Assembly (NCBI GenBank): GCA_947359465.1
Contig: OX375877.1
Coordinates: forward strand, 30,670,407-30,734,406
Origin: Metellina segmentata
Taxonomy: Eukaryota; Arthropoda; Arachnida; Araneae; Tetragnathidae
Direction of reading: 5' to 3'
Length of the DNA: 64,000 bases
In this document: positions 33,810 through 44,018 of the stretch, in pieces
Position numbering within the stretch: the stretch's first letter is position 1
Layout of the letters: each line of letters opens with the position of its first letter
Notes under the pieces: generated by a model
The model's input: only the letters and a program-made list of their open reading frames with translations
Told to the model about the DNA's origin: nothing
Databases searched by the model: none
Program-made: the position numbers and the translations under genes

Positions 33810-34870
33810 TGGATGCATCTTAAATTCTCATAGCTAATACAATATTACAGAATTAAATAAATTAATCCTCATTTATTGAGCAAATAACCCAATCTAACGA
33901 TGCATCCCTTTCTATTTGCATCTTAAAATTCTAAACTAAGTTTGTTGATTTGTGCCAAACTAACTACCCATATTTGCGGGTATGGCCATATAGATATTTG
34001 GCCGATGTAATATTCCTAAATAAAAGGCTATTAATTGGGTGACTATTATGAAAACAAAAAAATAAAATACAAAAAGGTTTTATTTTAACTTTATTTCAGT
34101 ACAAAATGGGGTCTTAATATAAAAAACACCCTGCACATACAGAAATAAATTTCTACATTCTATATAGTATTCTTATGCATCTTAAATTCTCATGATCAAT
34201 ACAATATTACAGAATTAAATAAATTAATTCTCATTTATAAAGCAACTAACCAAATCTAACGATGCATCCCTTTCTGTTTGCATCTTAAATTTCTAAACTA
34301 AGTTTGTTGATTTGTCCCAAACTAACTACCCATATTTGAGGGTATGGCTAGATGGATATGTGGTCAATGTCATATCCCTAAAAAAATGCTATTACTTGGG
34401 TAAACAATATGAAAACAAATAATAAGTAAATAAAAAAGGTTTTATTTTAATACAAAATGGGTCTTTATATAAAAACCACCCTGTACATACAGAAATAAAT
34501 TTCTACATTCTATGTAGTATTCTTATGCATCTTAAATTATCATAGCCAATACAATATTACAGAATTAAATAAATTAATTCGCATTTAAAAAGCAACTAAC
34601 CAAATCAAACGATGCATCCCTTTCTGTTTGAATCTTAAAATTATAAACTAAGTTTGTTGATTTGTCCCAAACTAATCACCCGTATTTGCGGGTATGGCCA
34701 GATGGATATTTGGCTGTTGTCATAGTCCTAAAAAATGCTTTTAATTGGGTAAACAATATAAAAAAAAATAAAAAAGGTTTTATTTTAAATTTATTTCTAT
34801 ACAAAATGGGTCCTTGTATAAATAAACACCCTGTACATACCGAAATAAATTTCTACGTTCACCCTCATTA
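33810..34870. repeat. Tandem repeat, about 355-bp unit, three copies
   Basis: The block ATGCATCTTAAATT...ACAATATTACAGAATTAAAT recurs at about 33813, 34174 and 34526. Each is followed by CAAACTAA-CACCC/CCATATTTGCGGGTATGG and then GGTTTTATTTTAA and CACCCTGTACATACAGAAAT. Copies differ by scattered substitutions. No coding frame is shared. Unit length 352-361. Confidence 0.88.
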
Positions 34871-34899
34871 TAGCTAGAGGAGTTTTTATTGATGTACTG

Positions 34900-35345
34900 G
34901 AAACAAAGGTTTCAATTGGAATGTAGTCTTTTATTAAAAGAAGCAGAATATATTTAACCCTTCTAATTCTTCAGAGGGGCGTGGTTCCGAATTTCGTGTC
35001 CAATCTAAAGTACTATTCGCCCTAAGTGCCATTCGAAACACGATGACCAAGATTCGTGCTTTATCGCTGCTGCATTGGCACACTCGGCAATACAGTAGGA
35101 ATGGGGAAATAGTATCTTTGCGAACATTTTTAAGAGGAAAAAGAACTGATTGTGGATGAAGCCCTAACTCTTTCCAAAAAGGTTGAAGCGATGTTCTGTA
35201 AGTTCCTGATTCATGGGAGCGTGCATAAAGTTTGCTAGCCGTGGAAGTTAGCAGTTTCTTAACTTAAATTCTTTGAGGAATTTACGTACCGAAGTTCACC
35301 TCTACGATTGTCAACAGCCGTCTTTGCAATTTCTGATATTCCATC
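34900..35345. other. Unassigned DNA with a TTAACCCTTC start
   Basis: Contains TTTAACCCTTCTAATTCTTC near 34955, resembling the left terminus at 31882. The remainder is unique and unrecognised. Confidence 0.3.
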
Positions 35346-35354
35346 CTCCTATAG

Positions 35355-35688
35355 GCCGACCAACCGGTATAGTGGTTAAGGTGTTAGCCTCTAGATCGGA
35401 AGGTTCCTGGTTCGAATCCGGGTACGAGCATGGATGTTTGTAAGCGTATGGTGTAGAGGCGGCTGGTGCACCTTAAATCTGTCGTGGCCGAAAGTCCTCA
35501 TATTGGGTTGGCGTGGAAGTTTGGAGAGTGGGGTGCCAGCTCAGGTGTTGCTTCGTCATCTGACCGTGGTTCAAAATTACGAGGTGTTGTCCTCAGATCT
35601 TTCCTTCAAGGGACTGATCCCGGACCGTCGTCAATAGCCCGTTGTGTTGCTCTAGTACGACGTTAACTAATATTACCTTACCTCCATT
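35355..35688 (+). mobile_element. tRNA-derived SINE, full length
   Basis: Well-preserved copy with GGTATAGTGGTTAAGG (A box) and GGTTCGAATCC (B box). CTCCTATA flanks both sides (35346-35353 and 35689-35696). Confidence 0.93.
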
Positions 35689-35772
35689 CTCCTATAAATA
35701 CTTTATCTGACCAAAATATAAGTGCGCCTTTACTGTTTCTCTGCATGTAAGAAAACCTATCCACTTTCAATG

Positions 35773-36100
35773 GTAAGGTAATTTTAATTATCGTCGTACT
35801 ACAGCAATACAACGGGCTGTCGACGACGGTCCGGGATCAATCCCCTAAGGGAAAGATACGAAGACGACATCGCTAAATTTTGAACCACGGTCAGATGACG
35901 AGGTAACACCTGAGCTGGCACCCCATTTCCCAAACTTCCACACTAACCCAACGTGAGAACTTTAGGCCACGACAGAGTTAAGGTACACCAGCCGTCTCTA
36001 CACCATACGCTTACAAATATCCATACATTGAACCGGATTCGAAACAGGAACATTTCGATCTAGAGGCTAGCACCTCAACCTCCAGATCGGTTGGTCGGCC
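35773..36100 (-). mobile_element. tRNA-derived SINE, full length
   Basis: Minus-strand copy whose 5' head ends at GGTTGGTCGGCC (36100). It forms the left part of a duplicated block (see 36101-36290). Confidence 0.9.
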
Positions 36101-36290
36101 GTAATACAGATAGGAACCATCAAATATATTTACCTCTCTTGCAGACCAGATACGGCCTTCCAAACATTTTATCCGGCCCGAAATACCCAGATATGGCGCT
36201 CCGATCGCTAAACTGACCCTAGTCCATATACGGCCAAATATTTTTCTACTTATTCCACATTCAGAGTTGTTATTCAACTAACCACCGTCC
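36101..36290. repeat. Duplicated flank, copy 1
   Basis: GTAATACAGATAGGA, TTGCAGACCAGATACGG, TCCATATACGG and TTCTACTTATTCCAC are repeated in the same order at 36544-36657 plus 36980-37078, where a SINE splits the copy. Confidence 0.8.
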
Positions 36291-36317
36291 CAGCCTGAGC
36301 CATTAGGTGTATCGCCA

Positions 36318-36543
36318 CGTAATTTTGAACCACGGTCAGATGACGAGACAACACCTGAGCTGGCACCCCACTACCCAAACTTCACACCAACCCAACGTGA
36401 GTTCTTTCGTCCACGACAGATTTAAGGTGCACCAGCCGCCTCTGCACTATATGCTTACAAACATCCATGCCCTGACCCTGATTCGAACCAGGAACCTTCC
36501 TATCTAGAGGCCAACATCTTAACCACCAGACTTGTTCGTCGGC
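36318..36543 (-). mobile_element. SINE, 3'-truncated copy
   Basis: Minus-strand copy lacking the last ~100 bp of the body. It stands in the second copy of the duplicated block, in the same position relative to the flank as 35773-36100. Confidence 0.88.
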
Positions 36544-37078
36544 CGTAGAACAGATATGACTCACCAAATATGTTTACCTGTCTCGCAGACCAGATACGGT
36601 CTTCCATAAATTTTTTCCAGCCCAAAGTACCATATACGGCCCTTCGATCAGATATAAGCCGACCAACCGGTATAGTGGTTAAGGTGTTAGCCTCTAGATC
36701 GGAAGGTTACTGGTTAGAATCCGTGTCCGGACATGGATGTTTGTAAGCGTATGGTGTAGAGGCGGCTTATACACCTTAAATCTGTGGTGGCCGAAAGTCC
36801 TCACGTTGGGTTGGCGTGGAAGTTTGGAGAGTGGGGTGCCAGCTCAGGTGTTGCTTCGTCATCTGACCGTGGCTTAAAATTACGAGGTGTTGTCCTCGGA
36901 TCTTTCTCTTATGGGACTGATCCCGGACCGTCTTCAATAGCCCGTTGTGTTGCTCTAGTACGACGTAAAATAAAATTACCGATCAGATATAAACTGATCC
37001 TCTCTCTCTCTCTCTAGTCCATATACGGCCCTTCAAATATTTTTCTAGTTATTCCACCTCTAGAGTTGTTATATCACT
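36544..37078. repeat. Duplicated flank, copy 2, split by a SINE
   Basis: Counterpart of 36101-36290. It is interrupted at CGATCAGATATAA by the SINE 36658-36979. A (CT)n stretch sits at about 37002-37015. Confidence 0.8.
36658..36979 (+). mobile_element. tRNA-derived SINE, full length with clear target duplication
   Basis: Flanked by CGATCAGATATAA at 36645-36657 and 36980-36992 (13 bp). The insertion falls inside the second copy of a segmental duplication and is absent from the first, so it postdates the duplication. Confidence 0.93.
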
Positions 37079-37720
37079 TTGAATATCCGTAAAAGAGGCT
37101 CAAGTGATATTGGCTACAATCCATTTTCAGACTCGACGCGAAAATTTTCATCAGCAAAATTCCTTTGCTTAAGTTGGTTCGTTCGCTCTACTCTTCCAAT
37201 CCCTTCTCGCTTTCCGATATTGTCCATTTTGTCGGCCGAGCAAAGACGACCCTGTTCGCAATTCTCCCGCAAAAGCACTTTCGAAGTTCCCTTCGGGGGA
37301 AAACTCATTTCGACTCCCAAGTCGCTGTAAATCGCGCCCTCGGCGGAAAGTGGAAAATTCAAAAAACAACATCCTCCCGCCTGTTTAATAAGTTGTCGGC
37401 CGTGTTGCCACCGATCGATTCCAAATCCTGCCCGATTAATTGCTCCACGCGGATCCAGGCCGTGAGAGCCGAACGACTGAGCCGTGAAAATTAAGCCTCG
37501 CTCCTTCTGATCATCTCCTTATCAGAAATCGAGAGATCTCGCGCTGTGCTCGCCTGAGAACGTGAGTTTCCGCGACTCGTGACCGAACTCGCAAATGGGA
37601 AGATGCCATTTTGCACGTTGTTGAAAAGTTTCGTTCGTTATTTTTCATTGCTCGTCATTGGGAAAATGTTAGAGAGGGAAATTCCTATGACTTGTTGAAC
37701 CGATTATCCGATTGAACCGT
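37079..37720. other. Repeat-free, GC-balanced segment, unassigned
   Basis: Several overlapping frames (for example 37165-37494 plus strand, 109 codons) but no recognisable domain and no periodic constraint visible. It may be noncoding. Confidence 0.3.
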
Positions 37721-37724
37721 TGAA

Positions 37725-38043
37725 CATTGTTAGCCGATTTGGAGGAGCAACGTTTACGCAACAGGGTGGTATATAATGGTTACTGGATCGCAATAAAACA
37801 ACCGAAACTTATATGAGGCGGCTGGTGCACCAAAAATCTGTCGTGGCCGAAAGTCCTCACGTTGGGTTGGTGTGCAAGTTTGATCGAGTGGGGTGCCAGC
37901 TCAGGTGTTGCCTCGACATCTGACCTTTATTCAAAATTACGTGGTGTTGTCCTCGTTTCTTTCCATTAGGGGATTGATCCCGGACCGTCGTCAATAGCCC
38001 GTTGTGCTGCTCTAGTACGACGTTAATTGAAATTACCTTACCT
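37725..38043 (+). mobile_element. SINE, alternative head scrap joined to main body
   Basis: 37725-37770 has TTAGCCGATTTGGAGGAGCA, like the alternative head at 38466. From 37813 the main body follows (GAGGCGGCTGGTGCACC) to the ATTACC tail. Confidence 0.75.
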
Positions 38044-38130
38044 TACCTCCAATCCATGTCAAATTGGTCGTCCAAACGTGTTAGATGTCGTGCAAGTAAG
38101 ACAGTGAAGTCTAGGTTTTTCATCTGGTTT

Positions 38131-38463
38131 GACCGACCAACCGGTCTGGTGGTTAAGATGTTGGCCTCTAGATCGGTAGGTTCCTTGTTCAAATCCGGGT
38201 CATTGCATGGATGTTTGTAAGCGTATGGTGTAGAGGCGGATGGTGCACCTCAAATATGTCGTGGCCGAAATTCCTCATGCTGGGTTGGTGTGTATGTTTG
38301 GTGAGTAGGGAGCCAGCTCAGGTGTTGCCTCGTCATCTGACCGTGATTTAAAATTAGGTGGTGGTGTACTCGGATCTTTCTCAAAGGGGATTGATCCCGG
38401 ACAGTCGTCAATGGCTCGTTTGTTGTTACTCTAGTACGACGTTAATTAAAATTACCATTACCA
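38131..38463 (+). mobile_element. tRNA-derived SINE, full length
   Basis: Head GACCAACCGGTCTGGTGGTT. The B box is decayed to GTTCAAATCC. Body and ATTACC tail complete. Confidence 0.9.
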
Positions 38464-38465
38464 TC

Positions 38466-38665
38466 TTATGAGCTTGTTGAACTGTGCTAGCCGATTTGGA
38501 AGAGCAACATTTTCGCAACCGGAGGGTTGCGACCTCGAAATTAGGTTCAGCCCCATTTTGTCGTGATTACGGGGGCTCGTGCACGTTGGATCTGCCATGG
38601 CATCAACTGTACTCATTTTGGCATGGTGTGGAAGTTTGGAGAGTTGGGTGCCAGCTCATTGTTAT
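38466..38665 (+). mobile_element. Alternative-head SINE, 3'-truncated
   Basis: CTAGCCGATTTGGAAGAGCA (A-box-like), GGAGGGTTGCGACCTCGAAA (B-box-like region), then GGGGGCTCGTGCACGTTGGA and TTGGCATGGTGTGGAAGTTT, joining the common body GGAGAGTTGGGTGCCAGCTC. It breaks off at 38665 where the next SINE starts. Confidence 0.65.
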
Positions 38666-38666
38666 C

Positions 38667-38997
38667 TGGTAATTGGTAATTTTTAGTTAACGTCGTACTG
38701 GAGCAATACAGCGGGCTGTTGACGACGGTCCGGGATCAATCCCTTAAGGGAAAGATTCGAGGACAACACCTCGTATATATGAAACAAGGTCAGATGACGA
38801 AACAACACCTGAGATGGCACCCCACTCTCCAAACTTCCACACCACCCAACGTGAGGACTTTCGACCACGACAGATTTAAGGTGCACCAGCCGCCTCTACA
38901 CCATACGCTTACAAACATCAATGCCCGGACCCGGGTTCGAACCAGGAACCTTCCGATCTAGAGGCTAACACCTTAACCACTATACCGGTTGGTCGGC
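38667..38997 (-). mobile_element. tRNA-derived SINE, full length
   Basis: Minus-strand copy, head ending ACCGGTTGGTCGGC at 38997, B box GGTTCGAACC on the complement strand. Confidence 0.92.
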
Positions 38998-39300
38998 TCT
39001 ATCCCTTAAGGAAAAGATCCGAGGACAACACCTCAACCGCCAGACTTAGTACCTTTCGGTAATTGGTAGTGTTTAATTAACGTCGTACCAGAGCAACACA
39101 ACGGGCTATTGACGTCGGTCCGGGACCAATCCCTTAAATGAAAGATCCGAGGACAACACCTCAACCATCAGACTTAATACCTTTCGGTAATTTTTAATTT
39201 TTAATTAACGCCGTACTAGAGGAACACAACGGGCTATTGACGACGGTTCGGGATGAATCCCTGTATTGAAAGGTCCGAGGATAACAACCTCGTAATAATA
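38998..39300 (-). repeat. Three tandem SINE tail fragments
   Basis: Minus-strand tail pieces repeat at about 39000-39045, 39062-39165 and 39195-39300, separated by CAACC-CAGACTTA-TACC and TTTCGGTAAT. The repeated CAGACTTA-TACCTTTCGGTA junction implies tandem amplification of one insertion site. Confidence 0.75.
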
Positions 39301-39469
39301 CATATCAAAAAGAAGCTCATCAAGCATTTTTTAAACTCGCTGCTTTTACTTGCCGTCGAGAGATGGCGCGACGCGCTTTGAAAACCCCGCTCAATAAGCC
39401 ATTAAGGATTAGCAATCCCGTTGCAAAGAGGTAAGGATAGGTCGGGGGAGAGAAGAGAGAAGCCAGCAA

Positions 39470-40075
39470 CATCAGCAAAGATCCCAGACCGGGGGGGGGG
39501 GTCGGCACAGGGAGGATAACAGCATACCTAGTGTTTTATTGGTCCAAGGATTACAGAGACTTTGGGGGGACCCTGGAGACCCGCTCTCTAGCGGAAGGTG
39601 GAGGGTACTTAAGAGAAAAGGAACTTGAAGAGATATTGACTGGTCGGCCCAGGTCTCACTGAAGTTGGTGCCGCTCAATGAGTGCGAGTTCGCTCTCTCT
39701 TTTTTCTCTCTTTCTTCGAGAGTGGGGGGGGGGGAGTTTGACTTTTAGTTGCAGCAGTTGGTTAAGGTTCGTTGGTTATCTTCGGGATGGGAGGAGATAA
39801 AAGTGGAAGGAGTTCCTGGAAGGACTGGGGGGGGATGGAAGGGGGTAATGAGAGTTAATTTATTTTGTTGGAACAATTGCGCTGGTTAGAGGGAGGGTGG
39901 GTGTCTCACAAAAAGCGATTGCGTTTCACTTTTGGGGTGGAGGTGGTTGAGGGAGATGGGTGTTTAGACTGGAGGTCCGATCCAGGGAGCAGTGATTTCT
40001 GTTTTTCTTCTTGCTCGGGATAGAAATTGGACATTTTCCTGCGTGCACTACCTTTATGGTATGTGGTATTGCTTA
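39470..40075 (+). repeat. G-rich dispersed repeat, copy 1
   Basis: Contains runs of 10-11 G at about 39491 and 39725, then GATGGGAGGAGATAAAAGTG, AGAGTTAATTTATTTTGTTG, GGAACAATTGCGCTGG, TCTCACAAAAAGCGATTGCG and GGAGGTCCGATCCAGG. The same ordered blocks recur at 41455-41660 and 57210-57480. No coding potential. Confidence 0.75.
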
Positions 40076-40146
40076 ATCCTCTAAAGTTACTGGATGAGGA
40101 GTTGTTGGGAACAAATGTGTCGATAAAATACATTGTACTTAATCTA

Positions 40147-40897
40147 TGAGGTCATCCGGAAAGTTCTGCGTGTTTTTTAAGATAAATAGCAACGAAGCAG
40201 TACAAAAACATAAGAAAATTTTATTGAATCACATAAGCCCCATTTTGTTTTATGATTTTCTGCCATCTTTAAGGCAGCTGGAAATTTCTATTTAAATAAA
40301 AATTAGGCTTATATGTAAAGAAGTTATCGAGGTACTGTTTGACAGTCTCTGCTGTGTGTCAAAGTATGGGGTACCCATACATCGCGTAGCGGCTTTCCTA
40401 TCCAATCTTCTTCAGATGATCATGAACTGTAATTTTTGGAATATTTAGACTGATAGTTCCTGTACTGTGTAACGTGGATTTTCAGCGATAGCATCTTTTA
40501 ATGGTCCTCGTTTACAGAGGATGGTCGTTCATAGCGGGCATCATCTTCGAGGCTGAAATTTCCACGCTTAAATTTATCAAACCACCTTCGAACTGTGGCC
40601 TCAGAAACAATGTCCATATACAGTACACCTTTTACGAACAGTCTGACTAGCATTTTTTCCTTTTCTAAAACAAAAGAGCATAATGTGACGAAAATGAACT
40701 TTCTGGTTCTCCACTCTCAGCATTGCAGTGAAACAAAAAATATGCCACAACACATGCTATAATTATGCAATGTAAGCTGAAAACACCGAATTTAAACATC
40801 TGCTTCAGTCAAGGTCACTTCTTATCAGCGGTAGCAAAATATTAATAACAAAGCTAGCTTCGATTTGAAAACGCGCAGATCTTTCCGAATGATCCAA
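40147..40897 (-). mobile_element. mariner element, internally deleted
   Basis: Inverted ends GAGGTCATCCGGAAAG (left) and CTTTCCGAATGATCC (right) with TA on both sides (40145-40146, 40898-40899), 751 bp against about 1.3 kb for a complete mariner. The minus strand encodes the N-terminal part of the transposase: MLRVENQKVHFRHIM near 40720, then GKNASQTVRK, ATVRRWFDKFKRGNF (second helix-turn-helix) and HDHLKKIG near 40420. After that the frame joins directly to YPIL and the tail TVKQYLDNFF, so almost the whole catalytic region with the DDD residues is deleted. Stops interrupt the remainder. It is a non-autonomous relic. Confidence 0.92.
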
Positions 40898-41126
40898 TAT
40901 TTATCCTGAGTACTTTGTACAAAATAGCGGTGGGAGACGTATTGGAATTTGTAACATTTGTGGTATCGATATTATTAAAATTTTTATTGCATCCATTAGG
41001 TTTTGGTCCTCGTCATTTGACCGTTGTTCAAAAATGACGAGGTGTTGTCCTTAGATCTTTTATCTCAATGATTTTCGGAATAAAATTCTAGTACAGAAGA
41101 TACATTCATAATTTCGTTTTCATTCA
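40898..41126. other. Unassigned DNA with a SINE scrap
   Basis: 41005-41060 holds TCGTCATTTGACCGTTGTTC...GTTGTCCTTAGATC, a 55-bp piece of SINE body. The rest is not recognised. Confidence 0.5.
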
Positions 41127-41450
41127 GCCGACCATCCGGTCTGGTGGTTACGGTGTTAGCCTCTAGATGAGAAGGTTCCTGTTTCTAAATCGTTTCAGTG
41201 CATGGATGTTTGTAAGCGTATAGTGTAGAGGCGGCTGGTGCACCTTAAATCTGTCGTGATGGAAATTGCTCACGTTGGGTTGATGCGAAAGTTTGGAGAG
41301 TGGTGAACGAGCCAACTCAGGTGTTGCCTCGTCATCCGACAAAATTACGTGGTGTTGTCCTCGGATCTTTACCTTAGAAGATTGATCCTGGACTGTCGTC
41401 AATAGCCCGTTGTGTTGCTCTAGTACGACGTTAATTAAATATTGCCATAA
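41127..41450 (+). mobile_element. tRNA-derived SINE, full length
   Basis: Head AGCCGACCATCCGGTCTGGT, decayed B box (GTTTCTAAATC). Body complete with a small deletion near TCATCCGACAAAATTACG. Confidence 0.9.
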
Positions 41451-41454
41451 TATT

Positions 41455-41850
41455 TTTTTTTTGGGGGGGGGAAGGGGCTTGAAAAGACTAGGGCATTCGG
41501 AGGATGTAGGAATGGAGGGTCATTAGAGAGGTAATTTATTTGGTTGGAGCAATTGCGTTGGGTTAAAGGGAGGGTTTCTCACAAAAAAGCGATTTCACTT
41601 TAGGGTTTGGAGGTTCGTGGGTGCAGAAGGGATAAAATTCACTCACTGGAGGTAATCAGGTTTACCCTATGTGTAGTAGTGTGCGATACGTTCTCATTTG
41701 TAAAATTCGTAGTATCGGTATTGTCATGTTCATCGGTATTGTTCGGCTGGGTTTTATGGGAGGTTTTTTGGGGGCTTATAAGTGTAAGGAGAACTTAGAA
41801 TGGCTCGAGATTCGAGGGGTAATGGGAATTAATTTTGTTTGAAGGATTGC
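41455..41850 (+). repeat. G-rich dispersed repeat, copy 2
   Basis: TTGGGGGGGGGGAAGG, then AGAGAGGTAATTTATTTGGT, TTGGAGCAATTGCGTTGGGT and TCTCACAAAAAAGCGATTTC. A second short run at about 41810-41860 repeats GGGAATTAATTTTGTTTGAA. Diverged from 39470-40075. Confidence 0.65.
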
Positions 41851-43270
41851 ACTGGAAGGAGTACATACACACGAAAAGGTTTTTTAAATTATAATTTTAA
41901 AATTGATTTTTGTTATAAAAATCCGTTTTTTTCACAGTAGGTCATTGGTTTATGCTTATAACCATTTCAGTGAGAAAAAAATATATATTATACTAATTAT
42001 TAATGAGCTAATTAATATATAATGAGCTATAGAACATGTTTTTTGAACAGTGATATCTCAAATTCGAGATTGTCTAGAAACACAATTCTTGTTGGAAACT
42101 ATTTCCAATATTATTCTTCATGTTTTGACCCACAATCAAGTTGCTAGAGAAAAGTTAAGAGATACGTTTTTCTGTTACAACTATTTTTGCCAAGAAAGCA
42201 TAAAAAAAATCAAGATTTTTTTTTCGGAAATTTAGAATTTAAAAAGCCATTAAAAATGTATTTCTGAACTAATAACTCTGATTGAGGGTCAAAACATCCA
42301 CTGTATTATATAGATTACAATGATACAAAAATAATTATAATAGAATAATTTATTGTTAAGCTATCACTGTTTGAACAAAGCATTATATTGCAAAAACTTG
42401 TTTCTTCAGAAATCGAATTTAAAGTTTTGGAAACATGTCGGTTCATGGCAGTTCCCAACGAAAACCCTTGTAACTAGAAAACTATTTCGAATATTTGCAA
42501 CATCTTGGCATCGTTTGAAAGCTAAAGAATTGAAGAATATTTGGAAGCAATAAAAACATTTAGACTTTCTGTTCGATTTTCAGGTCTTACCAAAAAGATT
42601 GTTTTTTTACCTTTGAACTGGATGTTGATGAGGAGGATAGATGGGTTTCTAGACTGGATGTGTCCATTTGAAGCAGTGTCAATTTTAGTTTTTATGCCAT
42701 ACACTGCGAAAACTCGAGTCTCATTTACCGGATAAATTCATAGTATCGATGCACTTCAATCACCGAATAAGAAGCTCACTTCAAGAAAGTACATTGAAGC
42801 AAATCCAGAATATCATGCAATAAAACTAATAATGTGACAGAAAGTCTAGTATCTGCAGTACTATCATAGCGAAATGAGTAGTATCTACAGTATTTCATAG
42901 CGAAATGAGTATTATCACCAAATTTGGCCCATAGGTTGTCCAATTCTTAAGACGTCGCGTACCTCACTATCGATTATTCAAGAACACTAGATTATTATCT
43001 GCTCAGTTGAAGCCATTTTTTTTTCTGTTACAAATCAATTTTGAATTTGTCACATAATTTTACTTTTTAGTCTGATCACATATGCTCGATTTTTCAAGTT
43101 GAAGAGTTCGTGCATTTGGCCCAGTTGCTGATTCGCGCAAATGTAGAATTTTGTGAAGCGTGCACCATACAGATTCGAATTCTGCAACACCGATTTACAG
43201 CGATTTGTCATCAAAAGATGGCAATCACAATATTATCACACTGCATAGCATTGATTTAGAACTTCCGTTA
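41851..43270. other. AT-rich unique DNA, no gene recognised
   Basis: Short frames only. A near-duplicate TAGTATCTGCAGTACTATCATAGCGAAATGAG / TAGTATCTACAGTATTTCATAGCGAAATGAG pair lies at 42847-42910. Confidence 0.45.
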
Positions 43271-43275
43271 ACTGT

Positions 43276-43612
43276 GCCGACCAACCAGTCTGCAGGTTAA
43301 GATGTTAGCCTCTAGATCGGAAGGTTCCTGGTTCGAATCCGTGTCAGTACATGGATGATTGAAGGCGTATGGTATAGAGGCGGCTGGTGCACCTTAGATT
43401 TGTCGTGGCCGAAAGTCCTCACGTTGGATTGGTGTGGAAGTTTGGAGAGTGGGGTGCTAGCTCAGGTGTTGCTTCGTCATCTGACCGTGGTTCAAAATTA
43501 CGTGGCGTTGTCCTCGGATCTTTTCCTTAGGGGATTGATCCCGGACCGTCATCAATAGGCCGTTCTGTTGTTCTAGTATGACGTTAATTAAAAGTGACCA
43601 TTACCTTTACCA
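43276..43612 (+). mobile_element. tRNA-derived SINE, full length
   Basis: Head GCCGACCAACCAGTCTGCAGG, intact B box GGTTCGAATCC. Tail with CATTACC/TTTACC units. Confidence 0.92.
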
Positions 43613-43781
43613 TTAACTATACTGCAGCTTTAAACGCTTTTAACTAGGTACAGATTTTTCTTCAGGGATGTGTCCTATCTGTTTAATTGATGGATTATAG
43701 CATGTAGAGCAAATATACCTTCATTGTTTAAATCTCCAAGCAGTATTGAAGCGATATCTTGTCCTTCTAGAGACAGACGGG

Positions 43782-44018
43782 TTAAAGTTACAGTGGTGTA
43801 AATCCCTTTAAAAAAAACTTAGACACAGAAACCAGATATAATGTAACCAAATTGAACTGAAGATAATTTGTAGGCACAGAAATCAGATCTAGATGTGTCA
43901 ATTTGTTATCAGAAAACAACATGAAATATATTTTTTATGCATTCGACTGCCAACAGATGGCAGTGGGAGTTCAAAGAAAATTTTGTTGAAAAAGTGATTT
44001 ACACCACTGAAACTTTAA
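43782..44018. mobile_element. Small TTAA-flanked MITE
   Basis: Termini AGTTACAGTGGTGTAAATC (from 43786) and GATTTACACCACTGAAACT (to 44014) are inverted copies with one mismatch. TTAA is present at 43782-43785 and 44015-44018. It has no coding capacity. Its right TTAA overlaps the left target site of the large MITE. Confidence 0.7.

Noticed and set aside
37079..37494. Overlapping 60-109 codon frames as a host exon
   Set aside because: No domain, no consistent frame and no convincing splice pair; left as unassigned DNA.
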